A DNA stretch of 7,801 bases from Clostridiales bacterium. GTDB taxonomy: Bacteria > Bacillota > Clostridia > Christensenellales > QALW01. Under the pieces are notes generated by a model. The model worked only from the letters and a program-made list of their open reading frames with translations, ran no database searches and was not told where the DNA came from. Every line of letters begins with the position of its first letter. Within the stretch, counting starts at the first letter, position 1. Shown here one piece after another: positions 1 through 5,408 of this stretch. A program made the translations under genes and the position numbers. The stretch is taken from positions 1 through 7,801 of the forward strand of contig JAHAAN010000089.1 of assembly GCA_018376855.1 (NCBI GenBank), written 5' to 3'.

Positions 1-87
1 AATTTGCGTTCCATTAACAAGGAATTGGAAAGAGTAATTAAAAAGTATATCGAAGAATATGAAAAAAGATATGGAAAAGTAGAATGA
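1..87 (+). CDS. C-terminal end of an unrecognised protein (5' truncated)
   Basis: Frame 1 is open from the window edge to a TGA at 85-87 and gives 28 residues. They are rich in Lys, Glu and Tyr, with a heptad-like charged pattern (NKELERVIKKYIEEYEKR) that would form an amphipathic helix or short coiled coil. Base composition is A-rich and coding-like, unlike the GC-rich repeats that follow. The rest of the gene lies outside the window, so no function can be given. No hairpin terminator follows directly. The first structured DNA downstream is the repeat hairpin at 142-249. Confidence 0.6.
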   Translation, partial: NLRSINKELERVIKKYIEEYEKRYGKVE

Positions 88-141
88 AATACGTCTACGG
101 TTCTTCCCCAACTTTCCTGTACACCACCGTTTTTCTTGATG

Positions 142-249
142 TCAAGGGGGCGAGGGGGATTGCTAATTGCAGAATGCAAATTCCCCCGGAACAATAGCGC
201 AACGCGCTTTTGTTTGGCGCCCCCTTAACGATCCCCCGTAACCCCTTGA
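142..249 (+). repeat. Hairpin repeat with TCAAGGGG terminal inverted repeats, copy 1
   Basis: The element starts TCAAGGGGG (142-150) and ends CCCCTTGA (242-249). Its outer 19 bases are an imperfect inverted repeat. Inside are an imperfect palindrome between two runs of G/C (154-187, with TTGCA-GAA-TGCAA at its centre) and a second hairpin at 190-214 (AACAA and AGCGC arms around AAC, one T-T mismatch). The reverse complement of 1393-1446 matches both ends and the inner palindrome, but lacks the second hairpin. Homology with that copy continues past the right end into AGCGCCTGTTT and the next module. There is no ORF inside, so it looks like a non-autonomous, MITE-like or structural repeat. Confidence 0.65.
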
Positions 250-261
250 AGCGCCTGTTTG

Positions 262-300
262 ATGCGGTGGGAGTAGAAGGTTTTGCGCAGAAAGGTTTGT
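262..300 (+). repeat. GGTGGGAATAGAAGG-type repeat module, copy 1
   Basis: ATGCGGTGGGAGTAGAAGG followed by TTTTGCGCAGAAAGG matches the blocks at 415-450 and 724-760. It also matches the reverse complement of 1350-1387. The order relative to the TCAAGGGG hairpin is the same here and, inverted, at 1327-1446, so these two modules move or are copied together. Confidence 0.55.
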
Positions 301-388
301 TTTAAGGTTGGCTTACTTCAACGGCATAAAAAAGGCTAATTCTTTCGCGCACAAGTTAAGTTGGGGCGCAGGCGCACACGCCCCCTTT

Positions 389-472
389 GCGGCCACTATA
401 TCGCGGTCGCTTTTGGTGCGTGGGAATAGAAACTTTTTTAGCAGGAAAGATTTAACGACAGGAATCGACAAG
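389..472 (+). repeat. 84-base direct repeat, copy A
   Basis: It begins GCGGCCACTATATCGCGGTCGC (389-410), whose ends GCGGCC and GGTCGC can pair as a short stem. It continues TTTTGGTGCGTGGGAATAGA and ends at ACGACAGGAATCGACAAG (455-472). The copy at 698-781 has the same length and order with scattered substitutions. The first 22 bases recur at 5469-5490. Substitutions spread over the whole length argue for an old duplication rather than an assembly artefact. Confidence 0.7.
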
Positions 473-502
473 CAAAAAGTTTGTTTCTTTTCCGCCGCAA
501 TA

Positions 503-579
503 GGGCGGCGGAAGGAACGGGGGACGCCGCGCCGGAGCGAAGCGAACGGCTGTAGGTGGCTCCCGTGCGGAAGTCGCCC
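503..579 (+). repeat. GC-rich GGGCGGCGGAAGG...AAGTCGCCC repeat, copy A
   Basis: Bounded by GGGCGGC and GTCGCCC, with flanks CCGCCGCAATA on the left and AGTTGAATCGC on the right that extend the imperfect inverted ends. The core CCGCGCCGGAGCGAAGCG (527-544) occurs exactly, inverted, at 847-864. A third, shorter copy is at 2193-2258. The ends can pair to make a long GC-rich hairpin. It is not coding. Confidence 0.65.
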
Positions 580-610
580 AGTTGAATCGCGCCGAATAAG
601 CCGATTTTTT

Positions 611-644
611 CGCGCTTAAACTGAGGAGGGGCGCAAACCAAAGC
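611..644 (+). repeat. CGCTTAAA...GGGCGCAAACCAAAGCG module
   Basis: The block CGCGCTTAAACTGAGGAGG then GGCGCAAACCAAAGCG resembles 5409-5442 (TGCTTAAAAGGAAGG then GGCGCAAACAAAAGCG). A fainter trace is at 347-373. In both clear cases it lies 50-60 bases before a GCGGCCACTATA module, so the two form one larger repeat unit. Confidence 0.45.
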
Positions 645-683
645 GCACGCTTTGGTTCTGAAGAAGCGTTTGCACGCTTCTTC
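636..683 (+). repeat. Two tandem perfect hairpins
   Basis: Hairpin 1 has 9-base arms AACCAAAGC (636-644) and GCTTTGGTT (649-657) around GCAC. Hairpin 2 has 10-base arms GAAGAAGCGT (660-669) and ACGCTTCTTC (674-683) around TTGC. Only two bases separate them. The tail is CATTGTTTTTG, which gives a weak T-run, so hairpin 2 could act as a terminator. No gene upstream needs one. The other possibility is that they are structural parts of the repeat unit. Confidence 0.55.
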
Positions 684-697
684 CATTGTTTTTGATT

Positions 698-781
698 GCG
701 GCCACTATACCGCGGCCGCTTTTGGTACGGTGGGAATAGAAGGTTTCCAGGAGAAAAGTTTTAACGACAGGAGTCGACAAG
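698..781 (+). repeat. 84-base direct repeat, copy B
   Basis: Second copy of the 389-472 repeat, 309 bases further on. GCGGCCACTATACCGCGGCCGC has a fully paired 6-base stem at its ends. TTTTGGTACGGTGGGAATAGAAGG and ACGACAGGAGTCGACAAG follow. After this point the two copies differ in arrangement: the GC-rich block that follows is inverted relative to the one after copy A. Confidence 0.7.
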
Positions 782-812
782 TAAAAATGGCTGTTCCTTC
801 TCGGCTGCAATC

Positions 813-888
813 GGGCGACTTCCGCGCCCGAACCGCTTACAGCCTCCGCTTCGCTCCGGCGCGGTGGTTCGGTCTCCTTCCGCCGCCC
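813..888 (-). repeat. GC-rich GGGCGGCGGAAGG...AAGTCGCCC repeat, copy B (inverted)
   Basis: The reverse complement reads GGGCGGCGGAAGGAGACCG and ends GGAAGTCGCCC. It shares 18 exact bases (847-864) with copy A at 527-544. Flanks CGGCTGCAATC and TATCGGCCGCAG are near inverted repeats of each other and extend the terminal arms to about 18 bases. The module directly precedes the XRE gene's upstream region. Confidence 0.65.
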
Positions 889-942
889 TATCGGCCGCAG
901 AGATTATCGCATACTTTAGGTTTTTTATTTGAACTTTTATGA

Positions 943-948
943 AGAAGG
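943..948 (+). promoter_or_regulatory. Ribosome binding site of the XRE gene
   Basis: AGAAGG lies seven bases before the ATG at 956. This favours that ATG over the in-frame TTG at 929, which has no such site. Confidence 0.7.
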
Positions 949-955
949 TATCGTT

Positions 956-1321
956 ATGTTCGATTTGGGCGCACGTATTCAGCAACTGCGTATAAGCCGT
1001 CATATGTCTCAAGAATCATTAGGCAAGAAGCTTGGCCGCAGTAAATCTGTAATTTGCGGCTACGAAAACAACATACGGATACCTCCGTTAGAAGTGTTAA
1101 TAAAAATGGCTGTTATTTTTAATGTTTCTCTGGATCATCTTGTTGGAATCGATAGAAATGAAATAATTTCTGTTGACAATCTTGATGATGAACAAAAGAG
1201 AATTATGAAAACTCTACTTAAAGAGTTCAAAAATGTCCCGACACACTATTTAGGGCTTACAGAAAGTCAGCAAAAGCTCATTAACAGAATTCTCGTTCAG
1301 TTTTCCAAAAAGAATCTATGA
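956..1321 (+). CDS. XRE/Cro-family helix-turn-helix transcriptional regulator
   Basis: A 121-residue cytoplasmic DNA-binding protein. Residues 5-62 form an HTH_3-type domain. LGARIQQLRISRHMSQESLG covers helices 1 and 2, SKSVICGYENN (29-39) is the recognition helix, and IRIPPLEVLIKMAVIFNVSLDHLVG is the closing part typical of phage-like and clostridial repressors. The tail (70-121) is charged and helical (DNLDDEQKRIMKTLLKEF) and may mediate dimerisation. No peptidase or ligand domain is present. Family members repress their own and neighbouring promoters; the target is not evident here. The gene stands alone, flanked on both sides by repeat modules in inverted arrangement, and its A+T-rich codon use differs from the GC-rich flanks. 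It ends facing the yfcE operon across a shared terminator. Confidence 0.92.
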   Translation: MFDLGARIQQLRISRHMSQESLGKKLGRSKSVICGYENNIRIPPLEVLIKMAVIFNVSLDHLVGIDRNEIISVDNLDDEQKRIMKTLLKEFKNVPTHYLGLTESQQKLINRILVQFSKKNL

Positions 1322-1326
1322 ATCTA

Positions 1327-1446
1327 TCAAGGGGGGGAGAAATATCTTTTCTATTGAAAAGCCTCTATTCCCGCCGCACCAAAACAGGCGCTTCAAGGGG
1401 GCGGAATGGGGGAATTTGCACTTTTGCAATTGGCAATCCCCCTTGA
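1327..1446 (-). repeat. Hairpin repeat with TCAAGGGGG ends plus GGTGGGAATAG module, inverted copy
   Basis: The segment starts TCAAGGGGGGG (1327-1337), six bases after the XRE stop, and ends CCCCCTTGA (1438-1446). An inner TCAAGGGGG at 1393-1401 pairs perfectly with the right end and bounds a 54-base hairpin (1393-1446). Its centre TTTGCACTTTTGCAA lies between runs of G and C. Bases 1350-1387 are the reverse complement of the TGCGGTGGGAATAGAAGG module. The whole is the inverted counterpart of 131-300. Confidence 0.65.
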
Positions 1447-1491
1447 CATAAGAAGAGTTTGTTTTCCGGAAAAGATGCGGAAGAAACGACA

Positions 1492-1524
1492 AACGATCGC
1501 TGCAAAGCGATCGTTTTCTGTTTA
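1492..1524. terminator. Bidirectional rho-independent terminator between convergent genes
   Basis: Ten-base perfect arms AACGATCGCT (1492-1501) and AGCGATCGTT (1506-1515) surround GCAA. On the + strand TTCTGTTT follows and would end the XRE transcript. On the minus strand the tail is TGTCGTTTCTT, weaker but usable for the yfcE-end transcript. It lies between the two convergent stop codons (1321 and 1608). Confidence 0.75.
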
Positions 1525-1607
1525 ACTGTTTTGTGTTTCTTCTGTCTCTTTTTGAGAAATGATTTTTTCAATATTTGATGAAAAACAAAGAAGCGTTCCT
1601 ATGCAGC

Positions 1608-2153
1608 TCACACTGTTAGATTTTTCAGCGTCTTTCCATTTTCTAAATTCTTAATGGTGAACGCACGCTCCTGCCATATCATATAGCTGTGCAGTTTATC
1701 ATCCTTCGGCAGGGAAACAGAACCGGGATTAAAGTAAAAATAATCTCCGCAGCAGCGCAATAACTTTTCATGCGTGTGGCCGTGCAAGAGCACATCGCCT
1801 TTGCATAGCGGAGGCAGAGCTTCAGTATGGAACAAATGACCGTGGGTGGCAAAAACCGTAACGCCGTCATGATGCAGCAGCATAGAATCAGCCATGATCG
1901 GAAACTCCAGCACCATTTGATCCACTTCAGAATCACAGTTGCCGCGCACACAAAGAATTCGGTCATGCAAGGGGTTCAGCATTTCAAACACTTCTTTTGG
2001 TGCATAACCCTTCGGCAAAGGATTTCGCGGCCCGTGGTAGAGCAGATCCCCCAAAAGTATCAAGCGGTCTGCTTTTTCGCTTTGAAATGCTTTTAACAAC
2101 AGCTCTGTATAGTAAGCTGATCCGTGAAGATCTGATGCAATAAGAAATTTCAT
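1608..2153 (-). CDS. yfcE: YfcE/MJ0936-family metallophosphoesterase (phosphodiesterase)
   Basis: A 181-residue cytoplasmic hydrolase, close to the length of E. coli YfcE (184). All calcineurin-like two-metal motifs are present: SDLHG (D8, H10), GDLLYHGPRNPLP (D36), VRGNCD (N72, D74), ATHGH (H104, H106), LHGHTH (H126, H128) and FNPGSVSLPK (142-150). Family members cleave phosphodiester bonds in model substrates with a Mn-type centre; the physiological substrate is unknown. The start is the ATG at 2153, after AGAGGAAAG. The frame is open further upstream, but that part runs through a GC-rich repeat and into tatD, so it is not used. It lies 157 bases downstream of tatD and is probably the last gene of the pfoR-like/tatD operon, although the intervening hairpin could reduce its expression. 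Confidence 0.94.
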   Translation of the reverse strand: MKFLIASDLHGSAYYTELLLKAFQSEKADRLILLGDLLYHGPRNPLPKGYAPKEVFEMLNPLHDRILCVRGNCDSEVDQMVLEFPIMADSMLLHHDGVTVFATHGHLFHTEALPPLCKGDVLLHGHTHEKLLRCCGDYFYFNPGSVSLPKDDKLHSYMIWQERAFTIKNLENGKTLKNLTV

Positions 2154-2192
2154 TGACTTTCCTCTTTTCTGATTTATGAAAACAGCACGGCA

Positions 2193-2258
2193 GGGCGGCG
2201 GAAGGAGCGCGTAACGCCGCGCTGAAAGCGGTAGGCGTTTCGGGCGCGAAAGTCGCCC
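2193..2258 (+). repeat. GC-rich GGGCGGCGGAAGG...AAGTCGCCC repeat, copy C (inside the operon)
   Basis: Starts GGGCGGCGGAAGGAGCGCG and ends CGCGAAAGTCGCCC. It is about ten bases shorter than the copies at 503-579 and 813-888. The ends pair as CAGGGCGGC (2191-2199) with GTCGCCCTG (2252-2260), one G-T pair. In the minus-strand transcript this would make a large hairpin between tatD and yfcE. There is no U-run right after it, so it is not a standard terminator. It may affect mRNA stability or read-through. Confidence 0.65.
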
Positions 2259-2310
2259 TGTTGCAGCATGTTGTTTAAAAAACATTGTTTTCGTCCGGCT
2301 TTGTTCACCG

Positions 2311-3093
2311 TTATTGTATATCCTTGACTCCGAATAGCCGCTGAGCGTTTTCAAACACAGTTTGTGCTGCTTCCTCCACGGGAACACCCCAAATTTCCGC
2401 CATACGCGCCGTTACAAGCGCAACGTTAGCCGGCGTATTGCGTTCGCCGCGGTAAGGAACCGGTGTCATATATGGGCTGTCTGTTTCCGCAAGAATGCGG
2501 CTGCGCGGCGCATAACGAACGACCTCCGGTGCATATCGGGCATTTTTGAAGGTAAGAGAACCGGTAAAGGAAAGATCATAGCCTAAATCCAATAGGATTT
2601 TTGCCGTTTCCACACTGCCGCTGAAACAGTGCATCATGCCTTGCACCCGTCCGCGGAACTGTTTTAGAATAAAGAGCATATCCTCCAAAGCGTCCCGCTC
2701 ATGCAGCGCCACGGGAAGCCTTAATTCCTCCGCAAGCAGAAGCTGCCGTTCCAGCGCTTCCAGCTGTATTTCTTTCGACGTGCCGTCATAATGATAATCC
2801 AGCCCGATTTCTCCGACCGCTACGCATTTTTCATCGGCAAGCAGCTTTCTAATCTCGCAAAGCGCTTGATCGTCCATCGTTTCCGTTTCGTGCGGATAAA
2901 AGCCCGCCGCGTAATATATATACGGATACTGCGCTGCATACTGCGCCGCCAAACGGGAAGTATGCAAATTCGTACCCGCCGCGATCATGCCGCGAATTCC
3001 CCTTGCAGGCAATGCGGCAAGCAATGCATCGCGATCCGGATCGAACATGGCGTCGTCCGGATGGCAATGCGCATCAAAAAAGAGTTTTTCCAT
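2311..3093 (-). CDS. tatD: TatD-family metal-dependent deoxyribonuclease
   Basis: A 260-residue TIM-barrel amidohydrolase-like nuclease of normal family length. The metal ligands are visible: DAHCH (H9, H11), GEIGLDYHYD (E95), ALHERDA (H131), MHCFSG (H155) and ETDSPYMTP (D205). GFYPHE (64-69) and NTPANV (219-224) also match the family; the usual GIHPH is GFYPH here. TatD enzymes act as 3'-5' exonucleases or endonucleases on DNA in the cytoplasm and are linked to DNA repair and turnover. The name is historical and does not imply a part in twin-arginine export. The ATG is six bases after the EIIC stop. Its ribosome site AGGAG (3103-3107) lies in the last two codons of the EIIC gene, so the two genes are probably translationally coupled. 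Confidence 0.96.
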   Translation of the reverse strand: MEKLFFDAHCHPDDAMFDPDRDALLAALPARGIRGMIAAGTNLHTSRLAAQYAAQYPYIYYAAGFYPHETETMDDQALCEIRKLLADEKCVAVGEIGLDYHYDGTSKEIQLEALERQLLLAEELRLPVALHERDALEDMLFILKQFRGRVQGMMHCFSGSVETAKILLDLGYDLSFTGSLTFKNARYAPEVVRYAPRSRILAETDSPYMTPVPYRGERNTPANVALVTARMAEIWGVPVEEAAQTVFENAQRLFGVKDIQ

Positions 3094-3099
3094 ATGTGC

Positions 3100-4179
3100 T
3101 TACTCCTGGAGTTCAAGCTTCATATCGCCTTTTTTGATCCATCCGATCCGCCTGAAAAGAACAGTGAAGCTCCATGCCAGCAGCAGCGGAAGGATAATTT
3201 GAATCAAAGCGATTTTTAACAGCACGATTCCGGGAGCCTCTCCGGCAGCGGTCATAACAATATAGGTATTGATATTGCCGACCAAACCGCTTGTTCCCAT
3301 TCCGGCGCCGGCAGCGTTATTTGTCATAGCAAACAAGGTGGTGGCGAACGGCCCTAAAACGGCGCTCGTTAAAATGGAGGGCAGCCAAATCGCAGGTCGG
3401 CGCACAATATTGGGAACTTGCAGCATAGATGTTCCGATTCCCTGCGAAATAAACCCGCCGATCCCGTTCTCCGGAAACGAACCGATAGCAAAACCCAGCA
3501 TATTGGCGCAGCAGCCCACCGTTGCAGCTCCGGCAGCTAAACCGTCAAGCCCCAACATGATGCACAGCGCCGCGCTGGAAATAGGCGCTGTCAGCGCCAT
3601 ACCCACGACAACAGAAACGATGATTCCCATCAAGATCGGCTGAATGGTAGTCGCCCAGTTGATAAAGCTTCCGATTGCCGTCATAAAAGAAGAAATGCCG
3701 GGGCCGACAAATTTTGCAACCACGCCGCCCACAATGATGGTAACAAACGGAACAACAATAATATCCACCTTGGTGCGGCCTGCAATCAAGCCCGCTACCT
3801 CGGCACCGGCTAATGCCGCCAAATAAGCGCCCACCGGCCCGCCGAATACATAGCCTGCCGCGCCGGTTGCCGCGCTGGAAAACACAACAAGCGGTTTGTG
3901 CTTAAGCCCTGAAGCAATTGCAACGCCGATTGCTGCGCCGATTACCGGAGATTTTGACGCCAAAATGGAATTATATCCGTTTACGGAAATGTCTGCGATC
4001 CTTAAAATATCGTCAAAAAATCCAAGTCCCGGAATTTTTGCCAGCTGTGAAATAATTAACCCAATAATGAGCGAAGAAAATAAACCGAGAGCCATTGCTC
4101 CAAGCGCATCTACAAACCACCGTTTGCAGAGCTGTTTCACCACGCCCCACGGCGACGAATCTTTTTTTCCTTTTGCCAT
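3100..4179 (-). CDS. PTS EIIC-type membrane protein (PfoR-like, PTS_EIIC_2 family)
   Basis: A 359-residue polytopic membrane protein, very rich in Gly, Ala, Ile and Val, with about eight to ten hydrophobic segments. These lie at roughly 23-47, 76-92, 97-113, 117-133, 140-158, 179-197, 201-233, 265-286 and 316-344. The sequence around SPVIGAAIGVAIASGLKHKP, FGGPVGAYLAALAGAEVAG, GSFPENGIGG and TNNAAGAGMGTSGLVG fits the PTS_EIIC_2 family. That family includes clostridial PfoR, named for an effect on perfringolysin O expression. No EIIA or EIIB domain is attached or adjacent, so phosphotransfer-driven sugar uptake by this protein alone is unproven. The start is the ATG at 4179, preceded by AAGGGGGAA. 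The ATG at 4209 overlaps the -10 box and would lie outside the transcript. It is the first gene of the operon with tatD. Confidence 0.88.
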   Translation of the reverse strand: MAKGKKDSSPWGVVKQLCKRWFVDALGAMALGLFSSLIIGLIISQLAKIPGLGFFDDILRIADISVNGYNSILASKSPVIGAAIGVAIASGLKHKPLVVFSSAATGAAGYVFGGPVGAYLAALAGAEVAGLIAGRTKVDIIVVPFVTIIVGGVVAKFVGPGISSFMTAIGSFINWATTIQPILMGIIVSVVVGMALTAPISSAALCIMLGLDGLAAGAATVGCCANMLGFAIGSFPENGIGGFISQGIGTSMLQVPNIVRRPAIWLPSILTSAVLGPFATTLFAMTNNAAGAGMGTSGLVGNINTYIVMTAAGEAPGIVLLKIALIQIILPLLLAWSFTVLFRRIGWIKKGDMKLELQE

Positions 4180-4207
4180 AAAATGTTCCCCCTTTTGTAT
4201 TTGCACC

Positions 4208-4236
4208 ATAATAATTCACATTTTAAAAAAGGTCAA
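4208..4236 (-). promoter_or_regulatory. Sigma-A type promoter of the EIIC-tatD-yfcE operon
   Basis: Read on the minus strand, TTGACC (4236-4231), a 17-base spacer and TATTAT (4213-4208) make a near-consensus promoter. Transcription should begin near 4201, which leaves a leader of about 22 bases before the ATG at 4179 that includes the ribosome site. Confidence 0.8.
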
Positions 4237-4237
4237 G

Positions 4238-4255
4238 GAAAACCGAGCGGTTTTC
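4238..4255. promoter_or_regulatory. Perfect palindrome upstream of the -35 box, candidate operator
   Basis: GAAAACCG (4238-4245) and CGGTTTTC (4248-4255) are perfect inverted arms two bases apart. They end one base upstream of the operon's -35 box and about 35 bases from the divergent -10. The short spacing suits a protein dimer site better than an RNA hairpin, and there is no T-run for termination. The binding protein is not identified. Confidence 0.5.
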
Positions 4256-4289
4256 GGAAATATATCAGCTTCGGATTAATACCGCTCAC

Positions 4290-4295
4290 TATAAT
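4290..4295 (+). promoter_or_regulatory. Candidate -10 box for the 319-residue protein gene
   Basis: A perfect TATAAT, with transcription expected near 4302 and an 80-base leader. No good -35 box lies 16-18 bases upstream, so the promoter may need an activator. An inverted repeat CTTTTGC-TTTGT-GCAAAAG (4296-4314) starts right after it and could be an operator or a 5' stem-loop in the transcript. Confidence 0.5.
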
Positions 4296-4381
4296 CTTTT
4301 GCTTTGTGCAAAAGAAAAATGCATGTTTTTCTGCCGACGCGCATAACAATATACAAGGAAAAAACACAGGAGGAAGTATTC

Positions 4382-5341
4382 ATGGAGCAAAAACAGCTGT
4401 TAATTATGCGCCAATACGGCATTGGCGTTGCAGAGGGAGCAGAAGCCTCCGGATATGCAAAATTTGAATGGGCTATGCGGGATTGCTGCGTTACCTTTGC
4501 CACAAAAGGATTACCCATTTTAAGCGGAAAATATATTTGCTCCGTTTTACAGGGTACACAAACTGTAATCTGCGGCGAGCTGCGCCTTTCCGGTTCAAAC
4601 GGAATGGGGCGCTTCCGAATCAATCTTCCGAATCGACCGGCCGGCGTGCTGGCTGCCGCCGTGCTTTACACGGAAGACGATTTGGCTTACCCTGTTTTAC
4701 TGGGGCATAAGGGCGGAGGCAGCGCATGGCAGGAGGAGACGATTTCAGGCTCCTGTAAGCTGCTGGGGATCCGCAGAGCCAATCTGTTCCGCGACAACGC
4801 GGCGCCCGCGGCGGCGGAGTCGCCAAAGGCGGAGGATTCGCCGCGGGAAGCCGCAAACGCTCAACCGACAGAGGTGCCTTTAAAAGAAACCTTGGAATTA
4901 GCTGAGCAAAGTACGAACGTAGAAGAGACAACCGCTTGCGAATGCTCTGAGGTGGAAACGCCGATAACGAATCCTGAAGAAACCTCGCAATCCAAACAAA
5001 CACCGGCAACCTATTACGAACAAAATCATGAGCATTTTGAACGTCTGCTTCACGAAAATGAAGTTTTGCAGGATCTGAATGAATTAATTCCCGGTTCTTC
5101 GTGGGTTTTGGTGCATGATCCCATTCAACGGGACGGTCAATATGTTTTTGGAATTGTCCGCAATGAATCAGATCAGCCGATGTTTTTGTGCTACGGCATC
5201 GGCGGCACCGCTTCTCAGCGTCCTCCGCAAGAGCTTTCCGGGTATTGCCAATGGGTGCCGAAATCACTCAATGAACAGGAAGAAGGGTATTGGGTGATCT
5301 ATCAAAGTGCAGAGGACGGAAAAACCTATCAGGGTGAATAA
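4382..5341 (+). CDS. Conserved two-domain clostridial protein of unknown function
   Basis: 319 residues, starting at the ATG at 4382 eight bases after AGGAGGA. An in-frame upstream ATG at 4304 has no ribosome site and falls at the mRNA start. There is no signal peptide or TM segment, so it is probably cytoplasmic. Residues 1 to about 133 form a beta-rich domain (GYAKFEWAMRDCCVTFATKG, GKYICSVLQGTQTVICGELR, GRFRINLP). Residues about 135-215 are an acidic Ala/Glu/Pro/Thr-rich linker. Residues about 218-319 form a second domain with a Trp/Tyr-rich pattern (IPGSSWVLVHDP, MFLCYGIGG, RPPQELSGYCQWVPKS, GYWVIYQSAEDG). This C-terminal pattern resembles a domain I recall from many Clostridia as uncharacterised; that is memory, not a search. 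The gene is transcribed divergently from the EIIC operon and appears to be alone in its unit. Confidence 0.85.
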   Translation: MEQKQLLIMRQYGIGVAEGAEASGYAKFEWAMRDCCVTFATKGLPILSGKYICSVLQGTQTVICGELRLSGSNGMGRFRINLPNRPAGVLAAAVLYTEDDLAYPVLLGHKGGGSAWQEETISGSCKLLGIRRANLFRDNAAPAAAESPKAEDSPREAANAQPTEVPLKETLELAEQSTNVEETTACECSEVETPITNPEETSQSKQTPATYYEQNHEHFERLLHENEVLQDLNELIPGSSWVLVHDPIQRDGQYVFGIVRNESDQPMFLCYGIGGTASQRPPQELSGYCQWVPKSLNEQEEGYWVIYQSAEDGKTYQGE

Positions 5342-5408
5342 AATGCATAGTAAACAACAGTACAGCGAAGCATGATTAAATAAAGTGCACCAAACAAATT
5401 CATCCTTT

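Larger units (their letters stand above)
88..955. other. Gene-free stretch filled with mosaic repeats
   Basis: I see no convincing gene here. Open frames occur on both strands, but they run through repeat modules, lack ribosome sites and give arginine/serine-rich translations without family features. The stretch is a chain of repeat modules. It holds a TCAAGGGGG-bounded hairpin (142-249), a GGTGGGAATAGAAGG-type block (262-300), two 84-base direct repeats (389-472 and 698-781), two inverted copies of a GC-rich block (503-579 and 813-888), and a tandem hairpin pair (636-683). Related modules recur at 1327-1446, 2193-2258 and 5411-5490. The last 65 bases before 956 carry the ribosome site of the XRE gene. 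I found no clear -35/-10 pair there. Confidence 0.75.

Noticed and set aside
308..619. Open frame of 103 codons on the + strand
   Set aside because: It runs through the GCGGCCACTATA and GC-rich repeat modules, has no ribosome site, and the equivalent frame in the second repeat copy is not conserved as protein.
652..942. Open frame of 96 codons on the + strand containing CGHYTAAAFGTVGIEG
   Set aside because: The same peptide start appears at 5462-5490 only because the DNA repeat is shared; the continuation differs, and no ribosome site is present.
1..1460. CRISPR array or phage attachment sites
   Set aside because: Repeats are not evenly spaced, not short and identical, and occur in both orientations with divergence; no cas gene or integrase is in the window.
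2265..2290. Terminator directly after tatD (CATGTTGTTTAAAAAACATTG)
   Set aside because: The stem is A/T-only with a bulge and no proper T-run follows on the minus strand; too weak to call.
2154..2387. N-terminal extension of yfcE to an ATG at 2387
   Set aside because: The extension reads through a GC-rich repeat and overlaps tatD. The metallophosphoesterase fold begins exactly at the ATG at 2153, which has a good ribosome site.
4180..4209. Start of the EIIC gene at 4209
   Set aside because: That ATG overlaps the -10 box of the operon promoter, so it should lie upstream of the transcript start; the ATG at 4179 has AAGGGGG in front of it.
4620..5267. 215-codon open frame antisense to the 319-residue gene
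   Set aside because: It is a shadow of a well-supported gene, Arg/Pro-rich, with no ribosome site.
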